A stretch of 64,000 nt of DNA, taken from assembly GCA_023666275.1 (NCBI GenBank), contig JAMPCJ010000001.1, forward strand, positions 62,001-126,000. The letters are read 5' to 3'. Positions 1 to 9,197 of the stretch are shown one piece after another. Every line of letters starts with the position of its first letter. The first letter of the stretch is position 1. The position numbers were made by a program, and so were the translations under genes. The notes below the pieces were generated by a model. That model searched no databases, was not told the origin of the DNA, and worked only from the letters and a program-made list of their open reading frames with translations. This stretch comes from Treponema brennaborense (GTDB taxonomy: Bacteria > Spirochaetota > Spirochaetia > Treponematales > Treponemataceae).

Positions 1-78
1 CGCTGTCAGCAGTACATTTCCGGAAAAAAACGATTTGATTCCCGAATATGTTTTTTTTGCGGAAAATTTGTTGTTCAT
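1..78 (-). CDS. 5' end of a divergent gene, product unknown (cut by window edge)
   Basis: An ATG at 78 (complement) is preceded by AGGAG with a five-base spacing and opens a frame that runs without a stop to the window edge (26 codons). It begins MNNKFSAKKTYSGIKSF and ends in a hydrophobic stretch (GNVLLTA), which could be the start of a membrane segment. It is divergent from the lipoprotein gene at 195. Too little is visible to name a product. The good ribosome binding site and the protein-like composition are the only support. Confidence 0.55.
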   Translation of the reverse strand, partial: MNNKFSAKKTYSGIKSFFSGNVLLTA

Positions 79-158
79 GCAAACTCCTATGCTCTGCGGC
101 GGGAAGCCGATAATATTTCAAGTCCGGATGCATTTTATGATACACGCAAAAAAGGATA

Positions 159-188
159 TTGCCAATCATAATCGCAACATGATACAGT
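159..188 (+). promoter_or_regulatory. candidate promoter directly abutting the lipoprotein gene
   Basis: TTGCCA (159-164), an 18-base spacer and TACAGT (183-188) are followed by only six bases before the ATG at 195. No Shine-Dalgarno lies in between. If this promoter is used, the transcript starts at or next to the ATG, so the mRNA would be leaderless. Confidence 0.4.
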
Positions 189-194
189 TGCTTT

Positions 195-1229
195 ATGCAT
201 ATCGGGAAAAAAATATCATTTTTTATCATTTATGTACATATTTTTACAGCCATTTCCTGTTCGCGCTCATCTGCGGATGCTTCGATCCAAAACCAATTGC
301 TTCGGCTTGTCGAAAACCCTTCGCTTTCGGCGGAAAGCCGTTTTTCCGTCATAAACCAAATCGCCGGCAATTACAGCGCCGAACAAAACAGCGAAGCTCT
401 TATCTTATTTTTAACCGAATATGCGGAAAAACATCCGCAGGATCCGTTCAACGCGTACTGGCTTTTGATGACCGCGAATGAATATTTGAACGAAAATTCG
501 GAACCCGCCGCGGAATATTATTTCGATAAAATCATCCAAAATTACGACGATCTTCTCATTCAAAATACGTCGATTCACATTTTGTGCCTAAAGAATCTGA
601 TTCAAATAAGCACTTCGCCGGAAAACCGAATTTATTATTTTTCGAAACTCATTTCGCAGTTTCCCGACCAAATAAATTTGGCGGAACTTTATGCCCGCCA
701 AGCCGCCGAATACGAAAAACTCGGCGAATGGGATCAGGCGATGAAATCGTATGCATTGTTTCTCGAACAGCCGGACGCCGCATCCATTCAAATAACCGGC
801 ATTCCGGACGCATACGCAACGGCGCGCAAAATGATAGATTTCAATAATTCGCCGAAAGACTGGACATTCGAAAGTCTTGACGCGGCGGTAAGTGCCGTAA
901 AAACGGCAATCGATTCCCGCAATTACAGAAGACTCGATTCGTATAAATCGAAAGTCAATTTTTTCACTATGTCATGGAAGCAGGAAGCCACCGCCGTAAA
1001 CAGCCAGACTAATTTTTCTCTGAATGATTACGGCGCTGGAAACAGAATCCGCTACAATAAAACCATCGATGAATCATCCACTCCGCGGGAAGCGTATCTG
1101 CGGACAACCGGCTGGAGCCGCTATGTTTCCGTTTGGTACTTTTATTTTAACAAAATCAATTTTCCGGCAGATCCGGAAATCCACGGCAGGTGGGAATGGT
1201 CCGGCATTTATCTCGGCGAAAAACTGTAG
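195..1229 (+). CDS. putative lipoprotein with TPR-like repeats
   Basis: The 344-residue product begins with a basic end, a hydrophobic stretch and Cys22 in the context FTAISC, a plausible spirochaetal lipobox, so it is probably anchored to a membrane facing the periplasm or outside. The middle (about residues 45-215) is rich in helical, TPR-like pairs with Y/A/L spacing (for example around AELYARQAAEYEKLGEW), which suggests a protein-protein scaffold. The C-terminal third has no recognised domain. It ends in TAG nine bases before the transglycosylase start, so the two are probably co-transcribed. There is no Shine-Dalgarno; a -10-like TACAGT ends six bases before the ATG. The TPR call comes from pattern only. 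Confidence 0.7.
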   Translation: MHIGKKISFFIIYVHIFTAISCSRSSADASIQNQLLRLVENPSLSAESRFSVINQIAGNYSAEQNSEALILFLTEYAEKHPQDPFNAYWLLMTANEYLNENSEPAAEYYFDKIIQNYDDLLIQNTSIHILCLKNLIQISTSPENRIYYFSKLISQFPDQINLAELYARQAAEYEKLGEWDQAMKSYALFLEQPDAASIQITGIPDAYATARKMIDFNNSPKDWTFESLDAAVSAVKTAIDSRNYRRLDSYKSKVNFFTMSWKQEATAVNSQTNFSLNDYGAGNRIRYNKTIDESSTPREAYLRTTGWSRYVSVWYFYFNKINFPADPEIHGRWEWSGIYLGEKL

Positions 1230-1237
1230 CGCACACC

Positions 1238-2458
1238 ATGCCTCGGCGGAAACTGCGGCGTTTTTTGCTGCTGTGTATTGCGGCACTTTTTCGGTTTCGC
1301 GCGCAGGCTGCCGCAGAAGCAGGCGGACAAACGCCGCAATTGCAGAGCATTGACCTTGACACCGCCGCTGCGGAAATTTCATCGATACGGCACGATGAAA
1401 CGCAGCAAAATACGCAAGACGGCACCGCAGACACGGACACCGAAAATTTCGTTTCCGCAGACGCAATATCGGCAGCGGAAAAGCCGCCGGAGAAAACGCA
1501 TATCGATATCGGCATTCCGATTCCGGAAGACAACATATATGTACAAAAATACAGGACGGAATATCTTTCGAATTACGGAAAAAAATGGCTCGACGCTGTG
1601 ATGCAGCGCGCGGCACCCTACCGTTCGTATATCCGCAGCGCTCTGAAAGAAATGGGTTTGCCCGAATGTCTTGAATATCTGCCCGTAATAGAATCCGATT
1701 TCAACACGCATGCCGTTTCCAAGTCGGGCGCAAAAGGATTGTGGCAGTTTATGGAAAACAGCATGGGACCGTATCTGAAAAAAGACGAATGGCGCGACGA
1801 ACGGCTCGATCCGTGGAAATCGACACAGGCGGCGCTGAAAAAACTGAAAGAAAATTACGAAACGTTCAAAAGCTGGGAAACAGCGCTTGCGGCATATAAT
1901 TGCGGCGGCGGAAGCATGTCCCGCATAATAAAAAAAGCCGGAAGCGCCGATTACTGGGAACTTGCGGAAAACGGTTTTTTCACAAAACAAACGCAATTGT
2001 ATGTTCCGAAATTTCTTGTCATCGCGGATTTGCTTGCAAATACCGAATTCTACGGCATAGAATTATCGGATTCGGCTGAAAATGACTCTATCGAGTACAC
2101 GGAATATGTTATCAACGGCTCGGTACCGCTTTTTCACATCAGCAGCAAAAGCAATATACCGCATGAAGTTCTTGCATTTTTAAATCCATCTCTGATACGC
2201 GGCTGTACTCCGCCCGATATGCATTACGCGCTGCGCATTCCGGCAGGCGCGGAACCGCTTGTAAAAGACGCGCTGAAAGAATTGGCAGGCAGTACATATA
2301 TCAGCTACACCGTAAAAAAAGGCGATACCTTGTGGGCGCTGTCAAGAAAATATCAGATACCGCTTGCCGATTTATACAGCGCAAACAACTTGAACGAAAA
2401 CAGCATTTTATCTATAGGAAAAGTATTGAATATACCGATACATAATACAGACAGATAA
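1238..2458 (+). CDS. lytic murein transglycosylase with C-terminal LysM (MltD-like)
   Basis: Cleaves the glycan strands of peptidoglycan in the periplasm. The ATG at 1238 is chosen because it gives a compact signal sequence (MPRRKLRRFLLLCIAALF); the open frame continues upstream into the previous gene. The SLT domain (about residues 130-260) shows the catalytic Glu in PVIESDFN, followed by SGAKGLWQFM and ALAAYNCGGG. A LysM repeat closes the protein (YTVKKGDTLWALSRKY). A low-complexity linker lies between signal and SLT. It sits between a lipoprotein and an OmpA-like protein, so this is an envelope cluster. About 406 residues, typical of MltD-like enzymes with one LysM. Confidence 0.88.
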   Translation: MPRRKLRRFLLLCIAALFRFRAQAAAEAGGQTPQLQSIDLDTAAAEISSIRHDETQQNTQDGTADTDTENFVSADAISAAEKPPEKTHIDIGIPIPEDNIYVQKYRTEYLSNYGKKWLDAVMQRAAPYRSYIRSALKEMGLPECLEYLPVIESDFNTHAVSKSGAKGLWQFMENSMGPYLKKDEWRDERLDPWKSTQAALKKLKENYETFKSWETALAAYNCGGGSMSRIIKKAGSADYWELAENGFFTKQTQLYVPKFLVIADLLANTEFYGIELSDSAENDSIEYTEYVINGSVPLFHISSKSNIPHEVLAFLNPSLIRGCTPPDMHYALRIPAGAEPLVKDALKELAGSTYISYTVKKGDTLWALSRKYQIPLADLYSANNLNENSILSIGKVLNIPIHNTDR

Positions 2459-2472
2459 GGAATATTTGTATT

Positions 2473-3846
2473 ATGTCCCGTATTTTTTGTGCCGCGGCGG
2501 CGGTTCTTATATTTTTTGCGCACTCAGGCGCGCATGCGCAGTTATCAGCCATATCAAACGCGCTGCATTCGGAAAGCATTGTGGATTGGACGGAGCCGGG
2601 TTTTGTTTCCGATGTTTCGCTGAATATCCTGAAAGCGGGAATTCCGCTTCCGTCGGGCAGAAGCGCGGCGGAAGATTCCATTCAAACCCAGCTGCCGCAG
2701 CTGATAAAAGATCCGCTTTTGACGCTTGCCGTTGACGCGTCGACAAAAATCGGCGACGCAATTCTGCTTGAAGATATTACGATGGAACAGCTTACGAATA
2801 TCATAGACAACGGCAGAACATCATCCAGTTATTTTGCCGACGGACTTACGACGCTGAAAATCAATCATTCCGTATCGCTGAATGAAATCGGTGCGCTCAT
2901 GGTAAAACATCACAATCCGTATACGCCGCAAAAACCGATCGAACTTGTTTCTTCCCGAACATACAGCGGCATCATCATCGACGCGCGCGGGCTGCTTCCT
3001 GTTCAGGGAGAATTCGTGCAGGACACGGGAACGCCGTGCCTTTTTCCGCGGATATGGGACGATACAATGGAAGTGCTGTATGAAAGAAACATGATGGACA
3101 GCGACGCCGCAAAAGCAAGCGGAATTATCACGTATTCCTGGACTGACGATGAATCGGCGTACAAAGACCGCGTCGGCTACGATCCGCTGAAAATTTACGC
3201 AAAAAAAATCTTCGGCATAAACAGGACGGATCCTGTCATATCACGAAAAGACGCGCTGAAAATATTATCCGTTCCGCAGAATCTCGAACTGATAAAAAAA
3301 GGAAAAATCGTCATACTGCTCGATAAAGACAAATTAAGGCATCCGGTATACGGTCCCCGAAAAGACGAATCGTATTATGTTGTGTATCGGCAAGTCGCGG
3401 ATTTTTACTACGAGCGGAAAATTCCCGACACGGAAATTCAAGATACGTACAAGGGAATCCAGCTTTCGCTTTCCAATATACGTTTCGAAGCGGATTCGGC
3501 GGTTATTCTTCCGGGGGAAAACGATCGCCTCAATGCAATAGCGGAATCGCTGAAAAACGTGATGAAAGATACAGCCATAACCATTCAAGTGGAGGGACAC
3601 ACTGCCAGCGTCGGAAAACCGGCGGGAGAACAGCGGCTTTCCGTGGAACGCGCGCAGACAATCATAAATCAGCTTGTAAACCGCGGCATTCCGGAATATA
3701 TATTCGCATCTCCGCAGGGATACGGCGGAACAATCCCGCTTGCCGACAACAGCAGCGCGGAAGGCAGGGCGAAAAACCGCCGCGTGGAACTCATAATTCT
3801 GCCGTCGGAACCGGTTATCGATTATCGGCAGCGAAGCGCGCATTAA
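2473..3846 (+). CDS. OmpA family peptidoglycan-binding envelope protein
   Basis: The product (457 residues) starts with a signal peptide (hydrophobic to about residue 18, then AHSGAHAQ). The C-terminal 110 residues are an OmpA domain: RFEADSAVILP, VEGHTASVG, RLSVERAQTIINQLVNRGI and NRRVELIIL, the pattern that binds diaminopimelate or ornithine in peptidoglycan. The larger N-terminal part has no recognised domain. An AAGGA ribosome binding site precedes the ATG, 14 bases after the transglycosylase stop. Likely role: linking the outer membrane or periplasm to the cell wall. It converges on purN with a 20-base gap. Confidence 0.82.
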   Translation: MSRIFCAAAAVLIFFAHSGAHAQLSAISNALHSESIVDWTEPGFVSDVSLNILKAGIPLPSGRSAAEDSIQTQLPQLIKDPLLTLAVDASTKIGDAILLEDITMEQLTNIIDNGRTSSSYFADGLTTLKINHSVSLNEIGALMVKHHNPYTPQKPIELVSSRTYSGIIIDARGLLPVQGEFVQDTGTPCLFPRIWDDTMEVLYERNMMDSDAAKASGIITYSWTDDESAYKDRVGYDPLKIYAKKIFGINRTDPVISRKDALKILSVPQNLELIKKGKIVILLDKDKLRHPVYGPRKDESYYVVYRQVADFYYERKIPDTEIQDTYKGIQLSLSNIRFEADSAVILPGENDRLNAIAESLKNVMKDTAITIQVEGHTASVGKPAGEQRLSVERAQTIINQLVNRGIPEYIFASPQGYGGTIPLADNSSAEGRAKNRRVELIILPSEPVIDYRQRSAH

Positions 3847-3866
3847 CGGCAGGACGCGCGGCGTTT

Positions 3867-4532
3867 TTACCGATTTCTGCCGACAGACCGAGCCAAAATA
3901 CGGGCGCCTTCAACCATGGCTTCATGCTCAACGGGCGCGATGCGGCTGTATAATGATTCGGGAGTATCATCCGGCAGTACGGGAACTTTTTTCTGCAAAA
4001 TGATTTTTCCCGTATCGCAGCCGGCATCGACAAGATGCACCGTGCAGCCGCTTTCTTTTCTGCCTGCGGCAAGCACCGCTTCGTGAACATGATGCCCCCA
4101 CATGCCTTCTCCGCCGAATTCGGGAAGCAGCGCCGGATGCAGATTTAAAATGCGCCCGCTGTATTCCTGCAGAATTTTTCCGCCGAGCACCGTAAGGAAC
4201 CCAGCCAAAATAATTATTTCGACATTATGAGCACGGCATATCTCCGATATTCTGTCGGAAACAGCGAATCGTTTTTCGTCGCGGCCGGCTGATTTTGCTT
4301 TTTCCTGACCGAGAACGGAAACCGGACTCGCCGTAAACGCCGGAATTCCGGCAGCTTCCGCGCGGCGCAGCGCAAAAGCGTCTTTGGTATTGGACACCAC
4401 AACCGCAATTTCATATTCGTTTTTCGATGTGCCGTCTGCGTTCACGCCGGCGGATGCCTGCGCGTCAATAAGCGCCTGCAAATTCGTACCGCCGCCGGAT
4501 ACAAGCACAGCCGTCTTTACGGGATATATCAT
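3867..4532 (-). CDS. purN: phosphoribosylglycinamide formyltransferase
   Basis: Transfers a formyl group from 10-formyl-tetrahydrofolate to GAR, the third step of purine synthesis. Visible are the phosphate-binding start (VSGGGTNLQALI), the catalytic N-L-H in GRILNLHPALLPEF and the Asp-containing DAGCDTGKII loop. It has 221 residues, close to the usual 190-220, with a short insert after residue 25 (NADGTSKNE) and another near residue 75. GCGGAGA precedes the ATG. It stands apart from purH (42.6 kb), so the pathway is not clustered here. Confidence 0.93.
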   Translation of the reverse strand: MIYPVKTAVLVSGGGTNLQALIDAQASAGVNADGTSKNEYEIAVVVSNTKDAFALRRAEAAGIPAFTASPVSVLGQEKAKSAGRDEKRFAVSDRISEICRAHNVEIIILAGFLTVLGGKILQEYSGRILNLHPALLPEFGGEGMWGHHVHEAVLAAGRKESGCTVHLVDAGCDTGKIILQKKVPVLPDDTPESLYSRIAPVEHEAMVEGARILARSVGRNR

Positions 4533-4705
4533 GGAAGTATTCTCCGCTTTGAAAACATCATTTATTTTTTCGCTGCATCATCCGCAGCCCGATTTTTATC
4601 CGCACAGACGCGGTTCGATTGACGCACCGCCCGATGCATCTCTTCGGACAAATGCAGCTTCGGCACATACAGCCGCATAAAATTCGAATTTGCGGGATTT
4701 CGATT

Positions 4706-4792
4706 TGCTGGAAACCGGAATCGAACCGGCACGGCGGTACTGCCGCCGAGGGATTTTAAGTCCCTTGTGTCTACCTATTTCACCATTCCAGC
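4706..4792 (-). tRNA. tRNA-Leu (anticodon UAA)
   Basis: The complement folds as a class II tRNA of 87 bases: acceptor GCTGGAA pairing with TTCCAGC, discriminator A, TAA anticodon in the loop GACTTAAAATC, a long variable arm (CGGCGGCAGTACCGCCG) and a T arm with GGTTCGATTCC. The 3' CCA is not encoded. A promoter lies just upstream at 4811-4840. Confidence 0.95.
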
Positions 4793-4810
4793 GGGATTTA
4801 CAATGGCTTT

Positions 4811-4840
4811 ATAATATCGGAAAATATCCGCACGCGTCAA
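4811..4840 (-). promoter_or_regulatory. promoter of tRNA-Leu
   Basis: On the complement: TTGACG (4840-4835), an 18-base spacer and TATTAT (4816-4811), ending 18 bases before the mature tRNA 5' end. It lies in the 72-base gap between the HD gene and the tRNA. Confidence 0.6.
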
Positions 4841-4864
4841 CAGCGATTCTTTTGCGGAAAAACG

Positions 4865-5467
4865 CTACATCATTTGTCTTTGGTCGAGATAGCCCGAATC
4901 TTCGAGATATTTGCGGCGCGTCATAACAAGCTGAATGAGTTCCTGATACATATTGAAATCGACTTCCAGCGCAATCGGAAAAATAAAAAATTCCGTTTCA
5001 TCGCAGTATCGTTCTATAAACGCAGGATCCGTTACAAAGCCGAGGCTGATCATATTGCTGATTCTGTCTGCGCATTTGAGAATTTTCGCCTTTTCGCTGC
5101 CGTGTCCGATAATGCCCCGCAAATATTCGCTTTTGAGCTGTCCGTCTTTTTTCGAAACCTCCAGCACAAGATTCAGGACGTCGGCGCCGTCGGCATCGAC
5201 ATTTTTTATCAGCTCGCGGTCAAAACCGGGAATATCTTCGACAACATCATGGATAACCGACGCTTTCAAAAGCACGCTGTCAATGTATCCGTAATCAATC
5301 AGGATAGCCATTGTATCGATTTGATGCCGAAACATATTTCCGCCGGAATGCCGCCGCTTTCCGATCAAGGCAGTGGCAAGCTGCATGTACGGCGCCATGT
5401 AAATTTCTTTCAGCTGAAGCATCGCCTGATGATTCATTTGATTCGGTTTGTGAACATTCATCGGCAT
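4865..5467 (-). CDS. HD-domain phosphohydrolase, RelA/SpoT-like hydrolase fold
   Basis: A 200-residue protein carrying only an HD domain. Visible are the first His in MFRHQIDTMAIL, the HD pair in SVIHDVVEDI and a distal Asp in LKCADRISNM, in the order seen in the (p)ppGpp hydrolase part of RelA/SpoT enzymes. No synthetase or TGS domain is present, so it could be a small alarmone hydrolase (Mesh1-like) or an HD enzyme for another nucleotide. The start at 5467 was chosen because TAGGGAGGA lies just upstream; the longer frame has no such site. It is upstream of tRNA-Leu on the same strand. Confidence 0.72.
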   Translation of the reverse strand: MPMNVHKPNQMNHQAMLQLKEIYMAPYMQLATALIGKRRHSGGNMFRHQIDTMAILIDYGYIDSVLLKASVIHDVVEDIPGFDRELIKNVDADGADVLNLVLEVSKKDGQLKSEYLRGIIGHGSEKAKILKCADRISNMISLGFVTDPAFIERYCDETEFFIFPIALEVDFNMYQELIQLVMTRRKYLEDSGYLDQRQMM

Positions 5468-5617
5468 ATATTCCTCCCTAAAAATACCGCGCCGCAGAAA
5501 ACAGCTGTCCGCAAAACAACATGTCAGCCGCCGCACGCAAATACGACAATAAAACGCGCGTCACAGAAAACCGGCATCTGCGCGGTTTAGGGCAACATCC
5601 CGATAAAATTCGGCGGT

Positions 5618-8449
5618 TCACAAACCGCTGACATACGATGAAAGCTTTTCGATGCGGCGGACGACAGCGGAACGCTTTTCTCTTTCCGCCGCGACAACTT
5701 CCGGCGGCGCATGATCCGCGAATTGTCCGGAAAGCTTTGCGTCCGCTTTTGCGATAAACGCAGTTTCCGCAGCAATTTCTTTTTCAAAGCGGGCTTTCAG
5801 CGCGGCAGAGTCAACAGCGCCGTCAATCATAATGAAAACCTCGAAGCCGTCTCCGACCGTGCCGATTGCGCTTTCAGGTTTTTCGGAAACGAAATCAACA
5901 GCCGCGCAGCCGGCAAGCAGACGGATAAGTTCCGTTTCGGTTTTGCACGATTCCGCAGGGCTTCCCTCGGCAGTCAGCAACGCGGCGTGCAGCTTTACGT
6001 CATGGGAAATGCCGCATTCGGCGCGGAGCAGCCGTATCAGGCGGACTGCTTCCTGAAGCGCCGCGAACCGACGGGAAACTGCTTCGCTGCGGCGCGCGGC
6101 ACACGGCACGGGATACGGCGCGGCTATCAGCATTCCCGTATACTGCGAGGACGATACGGCAGTTTCTCCGCAGTCCTGCGCAGCCGCGGCACGGGCTCTG
6201 TCGGCGGCGATTTCGGCAAGCGGCAGCTTTCCGTATATTTCTTCGGTAACAAACGGCAGATACGGGTGCAGCAGACGCAGGCTTTCTTCAAGCACATTCA
6301 GCAGCACGGAAACAGCCCTGTTTTTTTCGGCTTCGCTGCCGCCGCGGAACGACAGCTTTGTGCCTTCCACATACCAATCGCAGAATTCGGTCCAGAAATA
6401 TTCATACAGCGCCTGCGCGCCGTCATTGTAGCGGTAACTTTCAAAAGCTTCGCGGACAGCACGCACGGCAGCGTCAAGTCTTGCGTAAATCCAAATATCA
6501 AGCGCGCACAAATCGGCATCGGCAACGGGAACAAGTTCGCGGCCCTCAAGATTTCCGAGAATATAGCGGCTCGCGTTCCATATTTTATTCGCAAAGCGGC
6601 TGCCGAGCTTGAACGACTCTTTGTCAATCAGAACATCCTGCCCCTGCGCGCACATAAAACCGAGCGTGAATTTCAGCGCATCGGAACCGTATTCGCCGAT
6701 AATTTCAAGCGGATCGAGCCCGTTGCCCAGCGATTTGCTCATTTTCCGTCCCTGCTTGTCGCGGACGAGCCCGTGAATATAAATATCGCGGAACGGGACG
6801 CGGCCGGTAAATTCCAGCCCCGCCATAATCATGCGGCTTACCCAAAAAAAGATGATGTCATACGCGGTAACCAGCGCCGATGTCGGGTAAAACCGTTTGA
6901 AGTCTTCCGTTTCGGCAGGCCAGCCGAGCGTGGAAAACGGCCACAGCCAGCTGGAAAACCAGGTATCAAGCACATCGGGATCCTGCAAAAGCTCCGATTT
7001 CGGCGCACCGCATTCGGGGCAGACACTCGGATCTTCCCTGGCAACTGTCATGCCGCCGCATTTTCGGCAGTACCAGGCGGGAATGCGGTGCCCCCACCAC
7101 AGCTGACGGCTGATGCACCAGTCGCGGATATTTTCCATCCAGTGCGCATACGTGTTTTCCCATTTTTTCGGATAAAACACGATTTCGCCGTTTTTCCAGG
7201 CGGCAAGCGCTTTCTGCGCGAGCGGCTTCATGCGGACGAACCATTGTTCGCTCATATACGGCTCCACCACGGTGCGGCAGCGGTAGCAATGCCCTACCGG
7301 ATGCGTTATTTTTTCTTCGCATTTAAACAATCCGGCGGCGGCGAGATCTTCGGCGACAATGCTGCGGGCATCTTTGCAGGACATGCCGCGGTATTTTTCC
7401 GGAACTTGCTCGTTGAGCGTGCCGTCGGGATTCAAAATGTTGATGACATCGAGATTGTGCCGGCGGCCGACTTCCCAGTCATTCGGATCGTGCGCCGGAG
7501 TTATTTTTACGACGCCGGTGCCGAACGCGCGGTCAACATACGCGTCCGCAATAACGGGAATGCGTTTTTCCGTGAGCGCAAGACGCACCTGCTTGCCGAC
7601 AAGCGCCTTGTAGCGCGGATCATCGGGATGCACGGCAACCGCCGTATCTCCGAACAATGTTTCGGGACGCGTCGTGGCAATTTCGATTCGTGAACCGCCT
7701 TCGAATACCGTGCCGTCTTCCAATGTTACCGAAGGAATGGAGTTCCCCGGATTTTCTTTTGTTCCTTCGATTTCATAATAAATATGGTACATCGCGCCGG
7801 CGGTATCTTCATGTTCCACTTCGTCATCGGCAAGCGCGGTACCGCACGACGGGCACCAGTTCACAAGATAATTGCCTTTATACACAAGCCCGCGTTCGTA
7901 CAGCGTTACGAAAACATCGCGCACCGCTTTCGACAGCCCCTCGTCGAGCGTAAAGCGTTCGCGCGACCAGTCGACGCTGTTGCCGAGCTTCCGCTGCTGC
8001 CGCTTGATTATATCGTGATGTTCGTTTTTTACCGTCCAGGTACGCTCAAGAAATTTTTCCCTGCCGAGATCGCCGCGGGAAAGCCCTTCTTTTTTCAGGC
8101 GGCGTTCCACAACATTCTGCGTCGCGATTCCGGCGTGATCGGTTCCCGGAACCCACAAAACGGTTTCCCCGTTCATGCGGTGATAGCGCACGATAATATC
8201 CTGAAGCGCATTGTTCAATCCGTGTCCCATGTGAAGCACGCCGGTTACATTCGGCGGAGGAATTACGACAGTGAACGGTTTTTTCGCGGAAGCTTCGGCG
8301 GAAGACGCACAGGCGCAGGAACAGCGCGCGTGCACCGGAGAATCCGCATCCGAATCCGGTTTGAAATATCCCTGCTTTTCCCATTCTTCATACAAACGGT
8401 CTTCGAAATCCTGCGGATTGTACGCTTTTTCAAGCTCAATACCCTTCAT
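5618..8449 (-). CDS. valS: valyl-tRNA synthetase
   Basis: Charges tRNA-Val. At 943 residues it is the normal length for ValS. The class I signatures are clear: HMGH at residues 73-76 within PPPNVTGVLHMGHGLNN and KMSKSLGN near residue 570. The editing domain (WVPGTDHAGIATQ just before it; TTRPETLFGDTAV within) and a C-terminal coiled-coil tail (about residues 870-943, ending KLSSYVSGL) are present. A Cys-rich insert of about 14 residues (near 41-54, RCSCACASS) is unusual; it falls before the catalytic core. A sigma70-type promoter lies 70-100 bases upstream. Confidence 0.97.
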   Translation of the reverse strand: MKGIELEKAYNPQDFEDRLYEEWEKQGYFKPDSDADSPVHARCSCACASSAEASAKKPFTVVIPPPNVTGVLHMGHGLNNALQDIIVRYHRMNGETVLWVPGTDHAGIATQNVVERRLKKEGLSRGDLGREKFLERTWTVKNEHHDIIKRQQRKLGNSVDWSRERFTLDEGLSKAVRDVFVTLYERGLVYKGNYLVNWCPSCGTALADDEVEHEDTAGAMYHIYYEIEGTKENPGNSIPSVTLEDGTVFEGGSRIEIATTRPETLFGDTAVAVHPDDPRYKALVGKQVRLALTEKRIPVIADAYVDRAFGTGVVKITPAHDPNDWEVGRRHNLDVINILNPDGTLNEQVPEKYRGMSCKDARSIVAEDLAAAGLFKCEEKITHPVGHCYRCRTVVEPYMSEQWFVRMKPLAQKALAAWKNGEIVFYPKKWENTYAHWMENIRDWCISRQLWWGHRIPAWYCRKCGGMTVAREDPSVCPECGAPKSELLQDPDVLDTWFSSWLWPFSTLGWPAETEDFKRFYPTSALVTAYDIIFFWVSRMIMAGLEFTGRVPFRDIYIHGLVRDKQGRKMSKSLGNGLDPLEIIGEYGSDALKFTLGFMCAQGQDVLIDKESFKLGSRFANKIWNASRYILGNLEGRELVPVADADLCALDIWIYARLDAAVRAVREAFESYRYNDGAQALYEYFWTEFCDWYVEGTKLSFRGGSEAEKNRAVSVLLNVLEESLRLLHPYLPFVTEEIYGKLPLAEIAADRARAAAAQDCGETAVSSSQYTGMLIAAPYPVPCAARRSEAVSRRFAALQEAVRLIRLLRAECGISHDVKLHAALLTAEGSPAESCKTETELIRLLAGCAAVDFVSEKPESAIGTVGDGFEVFIMIDGAVDSAALKARFEKEIAAETAFIAKADAKLSGQFADHAPPEVVAAEREKRSAVVRRIEKLSSYVSGL

Positions 8450-8517
8450 TTATGCGGCACCTCTGTTTTCAGAAAATCCATACGGCAGCCCGCCGAACGG
8501 CAGCGCTGCATAGTGTG

Positions 8518-8546
8518 ATAGTAGCTGATTTTTGTGATTTAGACAA
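8518..8546 (-). promoter_or_regulatory. candidate valS promoter
   Basis: On the complement: TTGTCT (8546-8541), a 17-base spacer and TACTAT (8523-8518). It would give a leader of about 60 bases before the valS ATG at 8449. Confidence 0.5.
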
Positions 8547-8636
8547 TTACAGCGGATATATCCCGCCGCGATTTTTACGCATAAAAGCGCAAAAGCATCC
8601 CCGCGGCGATGCGCGCAGGGCAGAAAAGCAATTCCT

Positions 8637-8645
8637 CCCCCCCCC
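8637..8645. repeat. intergenic C9 homopolymer
   Basis: Nine consecutive C on the plus strand between the antitoxin 3' end and the valS promoter. It is not inside any gene or promoter element I can support. It is listed because four other G/C tracts of the same length occur in functionally sensitive positions in this window. Confidence 0.6.
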
Positions 8646-8710
8646 GCCCGCAGCAGCTGCCGAAAGATGCGCTGAAAGCGAACGAAGAGCGATATTCGAT
8701 ATTTCGCTTT

Positions 8711-9022
8711 TTATCTGACAATGATTCCCGAAGCAGTCGGGAACGAAGGGTCTTGACGTGTGATTGTCAATAACCGTCTTGCCGCACCGTCCGGCCGGTT
8801 GCGTCCCGCTTCCCATGCTTCAACCGTCTTTACGGATACGCCCATATACTTTGCAAACAAAGCCTGCGACAGCCCCGTGCTGCTGCGTATCTCTTTGATT
8901 TCGGCTGCGGTAAAAACATCCAAAGGCATTACAGACAAGGTTGTCTTTCTTGCTTTCAGATTTCCTTTTTCGTATTCGATTGCCTGCTCTAATCCGAGCT
9001 TGATGTCATCAAAAACGCCCAT
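8711..9022 (-). CDS. XRE-family antitoxin (HigA-like)
   Basis: A 103-residue protein with a C-terminal helix-turn-helix (STGLSQALFAKYMGVSVKTVEAWEAGRNRP), the layout of HigA/MqsA-type antitoxins that bind their toxin through the N-terminal half and DNA through the HTH. AAGGAGG sits seven bases before the ATG at 9022, which decides this start over the longer frame. The gene lies directly downstream of a RelE/HigB-like toxin remnant (9039-9172), the usual toxin-first order. With the toxin broken it may survive as a regulator. Confidence 0.82.
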   Translation of the reverse strand: MGVFDDIKLGLEQAIEYEKGNLKARKTTLSVMPLDVFTAAEIKEIRSSTGLSQALFAKYMGVSVKTVEAWEAGRNRPDGAARRLLTITRQDPSFPTASGIIVR

Positions 9023-9038
9023 GCAATGCCTCCTTGTA

Positions 9039-9172
9039 TCAGTTATTGTCTTTGAGCTGTCCTTCAAGCACCGTAATAAGTCTGCGGAGCTCGTTTTGTT
9101 CGTCCTTCGTTAAGTTTTCTTTTTCATTTTTAGTATATGCAGTAAGAAAATGTCATTCCGCTTGTCAAAAAA
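9039..9172 (-). pseudogene. remnant of a RelE/HigB-type toxin
   Basis: The complement reads FFDKRNDIFLLHILKNEKE followed by NLTKDEQNELRRL and ends at a TGA 16 bases before the antitoxin ATG. This matches the C-terminal third of RelE/HigB2-like toxins (the K-N-E-K-E-N-L motif and a final helix). Just upstream the frame meets TAA, there is no start codon, and the rest of the toxin is missing; the candidate small RNA promoter occupies that place. It is a truncated toxin left beside its antitoxin. Confidence 0.65.
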
Positions 9173-9191
9173 TTAAATCTTGCGCTATACT
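9162..9191 (+). promoter_or_regulatory. promoter of the candidate small RNA
   Basis: TTGTCA (9162-9167), an 18-base spacer and TATACT (9186-9191). Predicted start about 9198. It overlaps the open end of the toxin remnant on the other strand. Confidence 0.55.
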
Positions 9192-9197
9192 ATAAAC

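Noticed and set aside
35-481. Open frame of 148 codons at the left end of the plus strand
   Set aside because: It overlaps the lipoprotein gene in another frame and has no ribosome site or recognisable composition; a divergent minus-strand start at 78 is better supported.
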